NCBI GenBank assembly: GCA_002005505.1 | Contig: KV908397.1 | Coordinates: 79,134-143,133, forward strand | Direction: 5' to 3' | DNA from: Botryococcus braunii | Lineage: Eukaryota > Chlorophyta > Trebouxiophyceae | Length of the DNA: 64,000 bases | Shown: piece by piece, positions 1 through 13,312 of the stretch | Layout: every line of letters starts with the position of its first letter | Position numbering within the stretch: the stretch's first letter is position 1 | Position numbers and translations under genes: made by a program | Notes under the pieces: model-generated | Told to the model about the DNA's origin: nothing | The model's database searches: none | Seen by the model: the letters and a program-made list of their open reading frames with translations, nothing else

Positions 1-1160
1 CAGCGCACCCTCCCCACCTGCCTCACATGCCTGCCTCACTTCCCCCAGACAGGGTTTGCACAGTGAAGGAAAAAGAAACACTACCACATGAGGAGAGGAG
101 AAACGAGTCACTACCCCATGAAGAGCGCTCGGGTAAAGTCTGCCACTGAATTGGCCAAAACACTGGGTGGGTTGCCATAACATGTCTTTGACTTGGCAAA
201 ACAATTCTGAGGTGCTCTATAGGCATGCCATTTCAAACAATACTCCGGCCCCACACCACGGCAGGGGCGGCCCCACGAATTGAAAGTCTGTCCCTACACC
301 ACATCAGGAGCGCCCCCATTGATTAATGTTCCGTTCCCGCACCCACGAGAGGAGTGCCCTCATTGATTGAAAGTCCTTCCTCACACCAAGGAAGAGCGCC
401 GCCATTCAAAAAATAGTCCGCTCCAGCACCAAGGCCCGAGCACCCCTATTGATTACATGTCCGGTTGCACACCAAAGCCAGAGCGCCACCATCAAAAAGG
501 TCCGCTACTGCACCATGGCCAGACCGCGCCCATTGAGTAATGGCCCGTCCCCACACCAAGGAGGAGCGCCACCATTGAGAAGAAGTCCGTTACGCACGAA
601 GGCGAGAGCGCCCCCATGGATTAAAAGTTCGTCCCCACACCAAGGAGGAGCGCCCCCATTGATTAGGACTCCGTCCCCACCATGTGATGAAATCTGTTTG
701 ATAAACAGTCCATCCCCACACCACGTCAGGGGTGGTCACCTCCCGAACGAGGCCCTTCTCGTAGACATTGTTGGAAGGGTTGTCAGTCCGCTGCAGCACA
801 TGCTTGGCCGCCTTCGGGTCGCTAATCACCAGAAAGCTCGAGATGGGCCCTGCACCCCCCCCCCACCCCACGGCACCCCCCTTTAGACCCTTGCGCAGAG
901 AGGACATAAGAATCATTACCACTCGAGGAGTTTGGAGTCATGACTTGCTAGCACATGGGGAGAGGAGAAATGCGTAACTATCCTGTAAGGAGAGACGAGA
1001 AAGGAGGCACGGCCACAAGAGCAGAGGAGACAGCAGTTACTGCAAGTTGAGGAGAGGAGAAAAGAGTCGGTACCACCTGGGCTCCCTGTCTGTCCCTTTA
1101 GAAAATGAGGGGGAGAACCCCAGCAGGCGTCACCAACCCCTCACTTCCTCTAATGCGTAG
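1..1160. repeat. Degenerate ~42 bp minisatellite and gene-free flanks
   Basis: Between about 240 and 740 a diverged unit of about 42 bp recurs roughly ten times. Each unit carries a GTCCGTCCCCACACC-like core followed by a GGAGCGCCCCCATTGATT-like stretch. The flanks (1-240 and 740-1160) show no exon-like pattern. Open frames crossing the array differ from unit to unit and look like by-products of the repeat. Confidence 0.7.
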
Positions 1161-1164
1161 ATAC

Positions 1165-1822
<658 letters not shown>

Positions 1823-2860
1823 GGCGATGGGGGCAGGGGAGAGAACGGCAGATAGACACAAGCAGATGCGTGAGATGTGCCCCGCAGCATCCGATACCCC
1901 TATTCCCTATCGTCCCCGCAAAACCCGAAGCTTAACCTTAGAACAGCCTAGTCCAGACACCTAGAGAGCACCTGGGACAAAGTGGGTTTTAACTTCCAAA
2001 TTTCCTGGTGTTGTTATGGGCAAGAACTCACCCCGCTGGCTTAAGGGGGGTTCTTGGCCCCTCAGGTACCCTCGCGTGGGCACAAGAATCAACTCCTCTG
2101 TCGTGAGATAATATGAATCCCCCCGCCCCCCCCCCCCCGCTTCACCCCACCCGCTAAACTCGTCGCACGCGTGTCACTACGCACTACTACGGCCGTCACA
2201 TCTTTGGCAGCGGCTTCTTTCTCTTGGAATCCAAAAGAGTTTTGGAATTCATGTTTTTGGCAGCGGCTTCGAGAGGGAGGGAACGTTGACGACCAAAGCT
2301 TCTGCAAGGGAAGAGGCCATGCTGAGGTATCACATTGCTCGGGACCGCACCCTGGACCTCCGCGTCACACGTGGCATGTGCACAAGGAGGGGGATAAGAG
2401 AGGTACATATGGAGCGAGGTACAATTTTAAAGGGGTTCTCTGACAAGAACAAGGAAGGGGCGGGGGCGGTGGCGCTAGGAAGGGGATGTCTCGCATCCGT
2501 AAGGCATGTGTTATACATGCTCAAGGAGTTTAATTTTCCTTCTTGTGATGCGCCGGGACATTTACTGAAACTTGGAGCGGGGCGGCAGTTACCGAGCGGT
2601 ACCCCATTGCTTTGATACTACAGGGGTACCGGTCAGTAGTTTGCGACACCAGTAGTTTGAGGCTGGGGCGACAAGTACTGAAGGGTACCCCTAAGTGTCA
2701 AAGTACTGGGGTACCGTTCAGGAATTGGTGCCGCGGGACGGGCCCGCACCGGTGGGCAGGAGATAAACGGGCCCGCTCTCCAGCATCCACTTGTACAGCG
2801 CCTTAAACAGGGCTCCTCCCAACAGCTCCTGAATCTCCTCCAGCTTTGCGTTTGCCACCG
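1823..2860. other. No gene recognised
   Basis: No exon chain, RNA gene or element ends were found. A G/C homopolymer block lies at 2120-2140. A short GGTACC-bearing motif (GGTACCCC, GGGTACCGGTC, GGGGTACCGTTC) recurs several times between 2590 and 2720. Confidence 0.5.
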
Positions 2861-3130
2861 GCGTGTCCTGCACAGGCAACTCCGCAAATCAGTCTCAGAT
2901 GGCCCGCTGGCATGTTCTACCAGGTAACCTGTCAATATTGGTTGGCACACTGTCATGTCCTGCACAGGCAATGCCGCCAATCAAGTCTCGGCTGGCACGC
3001 CGCCATGTCCTAGACAGGCAACCTGGCCAATCAGTATCGCCTGGCACGCCATCATGTCCTAGACAGGCAACCTCACCAATCAATATCGCCTGGCACGCCG
3101 TCATGTCGTAGACAGGCCACCCGCCACACC
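2861..3130. repeat. ~50 bp tandem repeat
   Basis: About five imperfect copies of a unit of roughly 50 bp, each with TGTCCTRSACAGGCAA followed by a CCAATCA-type segment and CTGGCACGCC. Copies begin near 2864, 2913, 2954, 3005, 3055 and 3104, the last one partial. No coding potential is evident. Confidence 0.8.
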
Positions 3131-3239
3131 CAGCACAGCTGGCACAGCGCCGCCCCCTAAGCGGGCACAACCCACCAGATCAAAAGCAAGCTGATGTGTC
3201 TTGCTTAGGCAAGGTCGTCTTGAGTCCCAACCCACACAG

Positions 3240-3610
3240 CCACGAGGAAAACAGAAGTACAAGGATGTATTCAATCACGCTGCCATGAGAAGAACAAAAG
3301 TACCACGATGTATTCCATCACGCTGCCTCAAAGAAAACTGAAGTACCAAGATGTATTTAATCACGCTGCGGTGAGGAAAACAGAGGTACAAAAGACGAAT
3401 TCCATCACGGTGCCATGAGGAAAACTGAAGTACCAAGATGCATTTAATCACGCTGCCGTGAGAAAAACAGAGGTACAAAAGACGAATTCAACCACGCTGC
3501 TATGAAGAAAACAGAAGTACAAAATGTATTCCACCAAGCTGGCATGTGGAAGACAGAACTTCAAAGATGTGATCAATCATGCCGCCATGAGGAAACAGAA
3601 CTCCAGAAAT
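3240..3610. repeat. ~44 bp tandem repeat
   Basis: About eight imperfect copies of a unit built from GAGGAAAACAGAAGTAC, AAGATGTATT and AATCACGCTGCC. The unit contains no stop in some frames, which produces spurious open frames. Confidence 0.8.
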
Positions 3611-3739
3611 TTACCCAAGTATGCTGCAACAGGGAGACAAAGAAGTGGGACCATGGGTTTTGTCACGCTACCAATGGAGGATGGTATGCGCCCAACAAAC
3701 ACACCCCCTTTCTGATTTCCTTGGAACAGGCACATTCGT

Positions 3740-3812
<73 letters not shown>

Positions 3813-4107
3813 GTGTGTGTGTGTGAGAGGGGGGGGGGGGGCTCACAGACTTGCCACCCCAGAGCTGGCCGAGCTGGACCAACCACGTAGGGCTGACCAG
3901 GGAGATGCTCCCCGAGCCCGACTTATCCATCTGGCTACGCAGGGGCTCCTCCGCTCCCACAAAGCTGCGATTGAGATCCGCTTCCGCCTCCACCTGCCCC
4001 ACCTGCCCTCTCTCACTGCTAGTTGCTTGTAGGAAGGCACATGCCAGCCCTCGTTGAACAGGAAAGGGGGACCCAGCCAGAGAGCAGTCCTGCAGAGGCA
4101 CATGTGC

Positions 4108-4138
<31 letters not shown>

Positions 4139-4148
4139 CCACACACAC

Positions 4149-4234
<86 letters not shown>

Positions 4235-4236
4235 GC
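3740..4236. repeat. GT and CA microsatellites around a unique spacer
   Basis: A (GT)n tract at about 3740-3830 ends in poly-G. A (CA)n tract at about 4120-4236 begins in poly-C. The 270 bp between them are not repetitive and show no recognisable gene. Confidence 0.9.
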
Positions 4237-4244
4237 ACGAACAC

Positions 4245-4286
4245 GCATGCTTGGCTGTGCCTGCACCCAGGCACAGCCAAGCATGC
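4245..4286. repeat. Perfect 19 bp inverted repeat, 4-nt loop
   Basis: The left arm 4245-4263 (GCATGCTTGGCTGTGCCTG) is exactly complementary to 4268-4286 with a CACC loop. It directly abuts the end of the CA microsatellite. A U-tract terminator role is unlikely in a nuclear genome; it could form a cruciform. Confidence 0.9.
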
Positions 4287-5699
4287 AGAGGAGACATTAG
4301 ATCCGCTGGCAGTTTGTAATGCCCAACAGAGTCAATCCAATGCACAGAAGTCTCCAAGCCTCCGCTACATGTTGCCAGGCTCTTTGATACCACTTTGTAT
4401 CAATGTATCCACTAGATGGCATGCATATGCTTGGGCCTGGGCATGTGTACATGTGTTTAAGTGCTCAATGGGGGTGGGGCGGGGGCGGGGGAGTAAGCCA
4501 CTCTGTTTGTGAGAGGTGTTGCTGGTGCACTGCTTCACTTTGAATCATGTGTTCGACAAATATAGTAATTTTCAAGGTATTTGTTGGCGTCAGAGAATGC
4601 CGTCAAACCCATTGACAATGTATATTTGTCATTGGGAATAGAAAGAACTTTTCTGTCAGCTAAAAAATACCTGAGAGTAAATGTACTCCTATTCCTCATC
4701 TAAGTTTACTCGGTTTGAGAATCCACCTGCTCTTCCACAGCGGCAGGCCTCCGAGTGAGGTGAGGCTTGCCGTCACGCCTTAGACCGCACTCTTGCCACT
4801 GTCTAGTCATTTTACTTGAACATGGTCTGCAGAGTGGCCAGAACCTTGAACTGGAGTGCAGCTTCTTATGCGTCCACACACTGGCAGGTTGTGCCAATTG
4901 TACGGTCATGGCGCCTGCTTGGAAATTTTGTTGTTTGAGTTCTAAAAAGCAAGAATAAATGTACCCCTACGAATCGAAAAACTTCTGATCCTCTTATAAT
5001 CAAAGAACTGGTCCGATCCAACACAGGCTAGGACTCCATCTCCCGTGCAGCCCGAAGCGCATGGAAACTGCTAGACAACGACTTGGATGGTGTGAGACCT
5101 TCGCAACGTTATTCACAACTCGTGAAAGTTAAAAATGTTTTATTTCGTGAAAACACTGAGTAAAATGCTAGGTATAAAGCTTATGACATCCATGTGGTTA
5201 AATGCAGACCACAGTGCGCACTGCACATGACTGCTTCACGAAATCTTTAAACTCACCAAAAATTGCCAAATAAAACTAATCAGTTCAACTTCACTTTGTG
5301 CGTACATCGACTTCTCTTATGCTTGCTCGTTGATCGATTGAAAGATTAGCTACACGATAAGTTATTGCGCTCTATCCTTTGCCGGGATCGGCTCAGGGTC
5401 ACATGAGTCATGTCACATGACTCCCATGTGGGTCATATTATGATAGTACATACGTACATGCTAGAACAAGCAGTACACTACCTCCGCGATACAGCTATTT
5501 TCGATTTGTTTTTTCATTCCTTCGTTTAGAAACCTCGGCCTGCGACCTCAGTCGCCGACCTGATTACGACCGGGTAAAAAAGATAAAGATTGTTTCAAGT
5601 AATTAAGCAGTAACTGTCAATGTTTCAGATAAATTCAAGGCTTTAACTACAGACTTGAATACGGAAAGTTTCGTCCCAAGGCTGACCATTGGTATCGAT
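4287..5699. other. Gene-free interval upstream of the secreted-protein gene
   Basis: No exon chain or repeat is recognised. The last few hundred bases should hold the promoter and 5' leader of the gene starting at 5700, but no specific element could be identified. Confidence 0.5.
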
Positions 5700-8600
5700 A
5701 TGAAGCTGTACACGGGAACAAGAATCTGCGCTGTGGTGGTGGTCACATTACAGACACTGAGCTTTCTATCGTTGAAGCCAGTTGAAGGCCAGTATGCACC
5801 TGAGTATCCGACACAAGTGAGTGATTGCAGGACCCATGCATAGCCGGAGCCTTCCGGTCATGCCGATGCATTTATCCACGGCTAGCCATAGAAATTCTTA
5901 ATCAGTTCTAATAAAACTTTTTTCTGGGGCAGTTTTTCGTCAGCGCACGCACAGGACCTTTGCCAGGAGCTTCCATACAGGAAGCGGCAAATTTTGTAGT
6001 TTTTGGCAGTAAACGGGGTTTTGATGAGCTGAACTACACGGTACGCACGTTAAATAATATTTCAATTCCGTTTTGAGTGTAGTTCAAGGTGGCTTGATGT
6101 CACTTGTTGCAGCAGCAACGTTGAGGTTGTGTTGGGGTCAAGTCACCCAGCAGCACACTTTCTTTTCGTTTTCGATTACAGCATGAGTCACATAAGTCCT
6201 TGCTAATAAGTAATACCTCTAGGGAAAGCTGTACTTTCTTTCTGATCGTCTGCAGAAAATGGGGAAAGTGCTTCCTGTTAGACCCTCTGACCAGCATTTG
6301 GGAATGCCAGGCCACGGACAGGAAAAACTTGCGAACAGAACTAGTTTCCAAATTGGAAAAGCAGGGAATATCCACAGATGGAGCAATCATTGAGTATGAT
6401 GGGACAGATCCTCTGCCCCTAGATGTTATTGTAGACCCCAAGCTTGGGACTGTCAGCATTGTTGCTTCCCAAAATCCCTCCAACTCCAGTGCACTATTTG
6501 GTACGTAGACACACCAACTTAGTCAATCCTTTCCAAAACTTTTCTTGTGGGCAGCTGTATGGTATGCATGGCTCCTTGCAGTTCGAAGCGATTTATAGAT
6601 CTCACTGGGTGTGTCTGGTGGCCATGTAGTTCCCATCTGGTCAGACTACACCAAGCTGCAGCGGACGCTTACAGCCCGCACTGGGGATCCAGACGTCGAC
6701 GCTTATGTTTATGATGTGTACGAGGTATACCCTATCAAACCCCAACCAACTAACCTGCGAAGCAAAGATAGACCTTCTATGCCCTCTGCATTCGCCTTCT
6801 GCTTTAGTCACCATGTAGCGGGAAACTTGGATCTCTGCAAACAATGGGCCTAGGTTCTGCAGATGTGGTTTTTTCTGTGCATCTCTTGATCGAATGTTGG
6901 CAAGGGTTTCGGCTTATGCACACTCCTGTCCCTCTTGGCAAATTAAAGGTAACCATGGTTATGACACAAACTTGCGTTGCTGTACAATACTTGGTATCCC
7001 ATCAAAATTTTCTCGCTAGTAGGTGACGTCCCAGATCCCCAGACTGCAAAGCATCTTACCAATAATGTATCATTTGTGTCCATTTCCCACTTTTGCAATG
7101 GTTAGCGCATCCATTGCTCACACATCTGAGAAGTCAGACTCATGTGTGCTGCACCTGATGCCTTTCAGAATAACTGATGGCTAGTTTGACTGTGGACCTG
7201 CAGACGACGTATGCACTCATAGCTCAGGATGGCCTTCAACTCCCAGCACCATTGGGTCCTACGCCTCCTGGAAACATAGCAGTTTCACAAACAATCTTGC
7301 GATGGTAAACCGTATGGCCAATTCTCATTAATGGCTTGGCGCTCTATTCTATGAATGGTTCGGGGCTTCCAACAGGGTTAGAGTGGGGTGGGAAGATTGC
7401 TATTGCTCACTTTAGTCACATGACCCCATTCACATAAGCTGCGATTTCACTATCTCAGTTAGATAAAATCTACCTCATGGGGGGCACGTGCAAAATGGGG
7501 CCATTGCAGAAGTAAGGTTCATACCTTTGGGGGGTGGGGGGGGGGGCGGGGGGGAGAAGCAGAAGCTGCCCAGGGTTGAGAGTTGGGTGGAAAGATGCAA
7601 TTTAGAACTTAAGTCACTTTAACCAAACAAGCTGCAGTTTCACTATCTACTAGGAGGATTATGGGGTGCAAGAAGCACAAGATACTTTGAAAGTTTGGGA
7701 TTATGTTGGAATCATGAATTGGTACCTTCCCCAAACCTGTAGTTATCATTGCAGGTAGCCCATGGAGGTCTGGGAGAAGCTCCTGTGCTTGAAAGAGTTA
7801 TATATACATGATGTTTCATTTTTTGATTGATAACATGCATTATGCCTTCAAACTTGGGAACAATCAAGTTAGTATCAAGTTAGAAATCCCCGCTGGAGCC
7901 GTTTCGTGGAACTGTCTTTGTGTATGTTGGCCAGAACCGCACGAAACTCAACTGTACAAATGGGCAGTTTCCATATTTCATATGTGGCGGGTATATTCAG
8001 TCATCTGCAATTCTTGAGAAGTCTACTTAGGCTGCATTTATTCTTGTTGAGTCATTCTACATGATCCAGGCAGTGGAGTGTTTGCATTACTACAGTATAT
8101 TTCTCAGGGTTGCTGAACAGCATCGATGGGGTCCAGGGCAAACCCTAAAGCAGCAATTCCAGAGTACCGCATCAAGCAATATGCATACAATCTGGCCAGC
8201 TTCAACTCTGCTGACAACTTGGAGTTCACAGGGGACCCAGAGTAAGTTGCAAGCTGTGCCTACCCTTGCTGCTGGAAACTTAGTTGGTAGGAGGATCTTC
8301 ATGTAGTCCTTGGTATTGTGAAGTTGTAGGCGAATAACGGAATCATAAGCTAGCCTGTCTATCATGGAGTATCGTACGCACCTACGCCTCTCAGCCTTGG
8401 TTCACAAACTATGTTCCAAGCGGCCAGGCCATGGCTGCACAGATAAATACACCGTCTTACTTCCATCTGTTACCTGCACTTGCATTTTTGTAGCTTGATA
8501 GCCAAATCTTAAAACGGGAAACCAGCTTTTACCCTACCTTTCATGTCTAGCGGGCTCTGTTTGAGGCAGGCCAAGGACACTAGGACTGCAGAAGCAGGCA

Positions 8601-8907
8601 GATCAAATGTACTTGCACGGCCAACATTCTCTCTTGCATAGTCCATAGCATATCTAGTTTTTGTGTTGTGTCCAGATTCGGCAACTTGGGAACTGGATCA
8701 GGCCTGACAGCTGTCACTGCAACATCACCTTCAAAGAATACGTGGGCCTTCAATGTTGTCCAAGTGTTCGGAACGCCCTCCTTCACTGCACACAACCGCG
8801 CGCAGACATATACTTCTGTCATTAAAAAGAGTGCCAGCAAGTCTGGAGCGGCACCCGCTCCTGCTCCCAGCCAGCCTGCCTCTGGTCAACCCAAGTCCCA
8901 ACCGTGA
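5700..8907 (+). CDS. Multi-exon gene, secreted protein of unknown family
   Basis: I do not recognise the family. A chain of exons joins in phase: 5700-5816, 5933-6040, 6311-6500, 6630-6724, 7204-7304, 7884-7990, 8137-8241 and 8676-8907, with donors such as GTGAGT, GTACGC, GTACGT and GTAAGT. Only the 7304-to-7884 join is out of phase, so one small exon is probably missing between them. The product is about 350 residues. It starts MKLYTGTRICAVVVVTLQTL, a clear signal peptide ending near EG-Q. Later parts contain potential N-glycosylation sites (NYT, NRT, NCT), a cysteine pair in exon 6 and a Ser/Ala/Pro/Gln-rich C-terminal tail. I see no transmembrane segment other than the signal. A TGTAA poly(A) signal follows the stop at 8909. 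An extracellular or cell-wall role is only a guess. Confidence 0.7.
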
Positions 8908-10111
8908 ATTGTAAAGCTTTATGGAGTTTGGACGAAAGACCCTCAGGATCCAAGCTCTGAAGAACGCTGCGAGTTTTGGAGCCGATCTTGCCCCTGGGCT
9001 CCCACAATTAAACCTCGTTGAAGTGCAAACCTTACCAAGCTTGCCCTTAAGGAGACTGATCAAGTGAGGAAGCTAGACCTGTATTGTATGTCTTAAGGAC
9101 TTGCCACGGCCTTTCATCTTTGGGGGATTGAGAGGTTAACGGATGAAAACCTTACAAGACACCTTGTGATGTTCACACATCTTATTTATGTTTATACGGA
9201 AAAGCCACCGCAGCTGAAAAACTGGGGTCCGGACGGGCCTCAAAGGAAAGTTTGATTCAAAAAGTGCATGTTTTACTCAGTCATGCGTCCTTCAACAGCA
9301 AAATCCTGGTCCAAGTAGTTGTGGCCGGGGTTTGAGCGATAGAAGGGCTCCCCTGGTGTGGCATGATGGCATTCCAAAGGGTTTGCAAGCGGGCCTCTTT
9401 GACGAAATTGTGTGACAATTTGGAGCGCGAATTGGCACCTTGGCAGCGGCGGAGTTGGCGGGCATAGGAACGCGGTTAGGATCTGGGAAGACCCAGGCAC
9501 CATTGGCCAGCGACGAGCTCTGCACTCTGAGCTGTGGTTCACCTTGTCCATGAGAGTTTAATGTGCAGCACATGCAGACTTGTGTGGTAATGGGTCTTAT
9601 CCCACCTTTCAACCTCCTTTTTTCTCCCTCAAGAAGGGGGGGGGGGGGGCTGGTGTGTGTGGGCAAACTGGCACCGGTGCTGGCCAGCTGGGTCCAATAT
9701 AAATACTATGAGGTCTCAAGTGGCTTTACACCTTGCATTTCATTCACCTCACTTTGCTGGAACGTGCGAACAAAAGGATTGCTGGCTGAGTTTGGTATAG
9801 TTTTTGGGGGACAGATGCTTGGCAACAGTTCACACGGAGTTCAATTTGTCTAAGATGAGCTACCACTTTACGTTCCCCTCCCGGTTGCTGAAGACACTTG
9901 TACTCTCTCAAAATTTACAATATTAAGAACACCCAATGAGGGCTGCAACAGTTTTCTATAGAAGTCTTTGTAGCTCTCAGAGATTCGATTATATCAATGC
10001 ATTTTCTGAAGGTGTTTGCAGTCCCCTGCTCAATTTCTATCTAAAACCCTACATTTTGAGCTGTTGGAAGGCATCAAACTCACCAACAGGCACGCATTGC
10101 CCCCCTCCCCA

Positions 10112-10196
<85 letters not shown>

Positions 10197-10440
10197 TGGG
10201 TGTTTGCTTTGATTACAAAGGTATGCAGGATCATATCTCTTGCCACCATATCTGCATCTGACATGTGCAGGGTCCTTTAAAGAAACCAAATTTGGTTCCT
10301 GAAAAAGTGCTTACCAGGTCACTTGACTATTAATGTCACCAATACTTTTGTGTTCTCACTGAAGACCTCGCTGCAGGCCTCCCATGCATCTTGTTCTTCG
10401 CTGCTGGATGCCATCAAGGTTTACAATCCTAATCACATGT
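8908..10440. other. Intergenic, with CA/GA microsatellite
   Basis: This interval begins with the 3' flank of the secreted-protein gene. A (CA)n-(GC)n-(GA)n compound tract occupies about 10116-10195 and a poly-G run lies near 9635. No convincing exon chain was found. Confidence 0.5.
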
Positions 10441-10553
10441 CACCCGTTTTCACACTGCACAGACATCTGGCAGCAGTAGATCAGCAAATGGCCATGTGCC
10501 ACCTGCTGATCTACTGCTGCCAGCTGCTGTGCAGGGTGAGAAGACGGGAGGAA
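10441..10553. ncRNA. Long fold-back hairpin, possible small-RNA precursor
   Basis: The arm 10467-10486 (CTGGCAGCAGTAGATCAGCA) is perfectly complementary to 10504-10523 across a 17-nt loop. After a small internal loop, 10455-10462 pairs with 10527-10534, and pairing continues imperfectly out to about 10441 and 10552. The result is a stem of roughly 45 bp with few bulges. This shape fits a microRNA-like precursor or a tiny fold-back element. Nothing in the sequence shows that it is transcribed, and either strand could be the precursor. Confidence 0.4.
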
Positions 10554-11566
10554 GTATCATAGCTGCTATTGACAATCCCGTGTTCCCTTGTTGATGGTCG
10601 TCATCAAGCGAATCCAGGCCTGATAAGTCCGCGAAGGAATGCCTTGAGAAGTCACACATATGAACTCTGTGGCAGTGGCTGTGGCAGTGACCCGCCAAGA
10701 ACAAGCCTGTATCTTCAAAAGCTCTACGCTAATGCCATGGGAGTGCTAATGGCGGGCAGCGCACCCCAGCAGTGTTTGCCATAACCCACTCCTGACACAC
10801 ATGTGGGACATATGACACGTTATTGGAAGCACATGTGATATCTCATTCGTTTGATGGACGGACTCTACTTATATAGATCACAATGAAGTTAGTTTTTTGT
10901 TTCAATCAAAGGGAAAAGCGAAATATATCAGTCTCATCAGTCATTATTTGTTCTAGATGATTCGGTTAACCTCAAATGTGCATTCATCATCATGTGTGTC
11001 CATGTCACATGGACCATGTGTGTTTGAATATGCATTTCAGTCAATTTTCCACCGCGAGGTCCCACAAACCCTCCTTCTTCTCGTAATATTTCCTTCCTTC
11101 CTTCCTTCCTTCCTTCCTTCTCATTGAACCTTATGCTAAGGTCCTTAGCATTCGTGGGGCGGAAGGTCCTGTGGGACCCCAGGAGGGGCTCAGTGGGTAC
11201 CACCATCGGTCACCCGAATCGGGTGTTCTTGATCGAAATGAAGACTCGTACGAGAGTACCTGGAGGTGGGTAACAAGCCTTCTCTATTCTTTTATTAAGG
11301 AGTTGACCAGACGACCCGAAACGGTCTACTGTATATTGTGCGAAACATTTTCTCTGCTGTCACGAGGTGGCTGTCGTGCAAAAGAATGAGCCACGCCAAT
11401 CCCGGCCTTGGCCCGTCAACTCATAAACATCAGAAGATGTGTCAGGCAGGAGCATGAAGAAGCGTTATGTAATCTGAATAGTTCATTGTTGGCATGTGTG
11501 GCTGCTGCAAGACACCATATTGATCGCAGTGAGGGAAAGCACAGCAGCTTCTGAACTGGGGGCAGG
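10554..11566. other. Intergenic, with a TTCC tract
   Basis: A (TTCC)n tetranucleotide run lies at about 11090-11120. The remainder has no recognised gene. The last few hundred bases should contain the OPA3-like promoter, where no clear motif was identified. Confidence 0.6.
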
Positions 11567-13312
11567 ATGGCCGCATTCGCTTTTAAAGCATTGACCCTGT
11601 CTTTAAAAACACTCGCAAAGCCGCTGGCTGAGAGGTTTAAAGTTTACGTCCTGGCACACCCGACCCTCAGGGGTCGGGTCATTGATCTGGCACAGGTGTG
11701 GGCTGTCGGTGATCAGTCGTGCTGTCTAGGCGACAAGCCATAAGATTCCTGCACCCGCATCGTTATTCCACAACTACTTGTTATGAATAACATCATATAA
11801 AACATTTCAATCAATTGCATACAGAAACTTCATCGCTTGGACGTTGGAGTGTCAAGAGGAGCGGAGGGGTCGTCCGGCCGTGCTTTTGTAGGGGAGCTCA
11901 CAGAAGACAAAGCTGTTGAGCTGGCTGGAAAAGTGGTCAGCGAGGGCTTCGTATACACGGTCAGCCTTTACAATTCTTTTCTTCAGAAAGGTGATGTTTG
12001 CCTCACAACAAGGGCCGCCCAACATGAGGGGCTCACTTCGAAGTTTCGTTCCTGGTTGAGACAGTAATAAGGGAGGAACATGTACGCTTGTTTGTCATTG
12101 CTCCTTAAGAGTGGTCTTTGTTATGTGTGTGGCAATGACATGTACCCTGACTAGAACAAGCTGGTGGTATCCAAATTTTGGAAGTCCTAGGCCAACACGT
12201 GGCCCGTTCACAATCATTGTCTGGTGCTGCTCATTACCGCATTAGTAGAATGGCTCTGTAATTGCAGTGTTTCTTATTTTGTCCAGATGAAGTGTGGTGG
12301 TCGACTTTGAGACAACAAATGCGTGCAGCCTCCGTGGCTCAGGCCAAATATGAGGTCATAACCGCAGTTTTGTTTCTGAAGGTGGCTATTGGACTACTGG
12401 GCTTGGAAGTTGCACGGCAAACGAGGAATGATGGGATAAAGAAGGAAAGGGAGGCAGCATACCAGCAGATGCTTGAGGAGCGTTACAGGGAAGAACAAAA
12501 GGTGCAGCAACGCTGTGGGCTGTTCTACCTAGTGGATTTCGTCCCAACTCGTCCTGTCGTGAAAGCAACATGCCTGCAAATCCCCCCCTTAATTCCAGAT
12601 CTCTGTAGTTCCGATTCCCTGAAAGCAGCACTCCCACAGATCCCTCCCCTCAATTCACAATCTCTGTAGGTACTCTTTCAACGTTTATCTCGCCCTTTAC
12701 ATAGCCATACAAATGGATGGAGAAGAGGGAAGGGAACAACAAAGAAGGGACGAGAAGCGGAGGGCTGGGATTTTCGGGGAAAACATATGCACATGCGCAA
12801 CCCAATCCCTTCTGTGTTGCGATTTGCTGATGCAGCCACAGATGCAACACGCACAACTTTGTGCTGTTACCATGAAATGTATTGTTCTTCTGTTTGAAGT
12901 TCGCGAACATAATTTTACGGGCACCTTTGCTGGTCACAATCTGGGCTGCCAATATCAAGCCACTTGTGCTCTGTGCCCAAGCTTGTGCCTGCTGAATATC
13001 TGCAACCAGGTCAGTGTTCTTGCAGATGTTTGTGACAATCCTGGAGATTATTCTGCTCAATATGGAAGTTGTGCAGTTGTTTATGTTCTTTTAGAACGCC
13101 TCTCTGGCAGGGATGTGGATGAGCAGATGAGTCACTCTGACAAACATATGTTGTTTTGGAACCAGGCATTGCAGTCACAAAAAGTTCTTCTGGATGAAGT
13201 CGTGTCCCGTCTTGAGAAAGTGGAACAGACGCTAGCCCGCTTTTCAGCCGCAACCGACTTAGCCCATCAGCACCAGCGGCGCTTCTGGGGTGTATTTGGG
13301 CTCGGAGGTTGA
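11567..13312 (+). CDS. OPA3: OPA3-like mitochondrial protein
   Basis: Four exons join in phase 0: 11567-11695, 11825-11959, 12382-12501 and 13166-13312 (the last could start at 13175). The product is about 176 residues, close to human OPA3 at 179. The N-terminus MAAFAFKALTLSLKTLAKPL fits the OPA3 start. LTEDKAVELAGKVVSEGFVY followed by VAIGLLGLEVARQ matches the conserved hydrophobic core. Charged helices (KKEREAAYQQMLEERYREEQ, then LDEVVSRLEKVEQTLARF) form the C-terminal coiled coil. In animals OPA3 is a mitochondrial membrane-associated protein that affects mitochondrial shape and lipid metabolism; no enzymatic reaction is known. Introns are 129, 422 and 664 bp. TGTAA follows near 13590. The last exon is duplicated as a fragment at 40603. 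Confidence 0.9.

Noticed and set aside
240..740. Direct repeats as a CRISPR-like array
   Set aside because: Units are degenerate, contiguous and without unique spacers, in eukaryotic DNA; this is a minisatellite.
12713..13165. Extension of the OPA3 last exon upstream as a separate 199-residue protein
   Set aside because: The upstream part does not resemble OPA3 and lies in intron 3; only the last 48 residues belong to the family.
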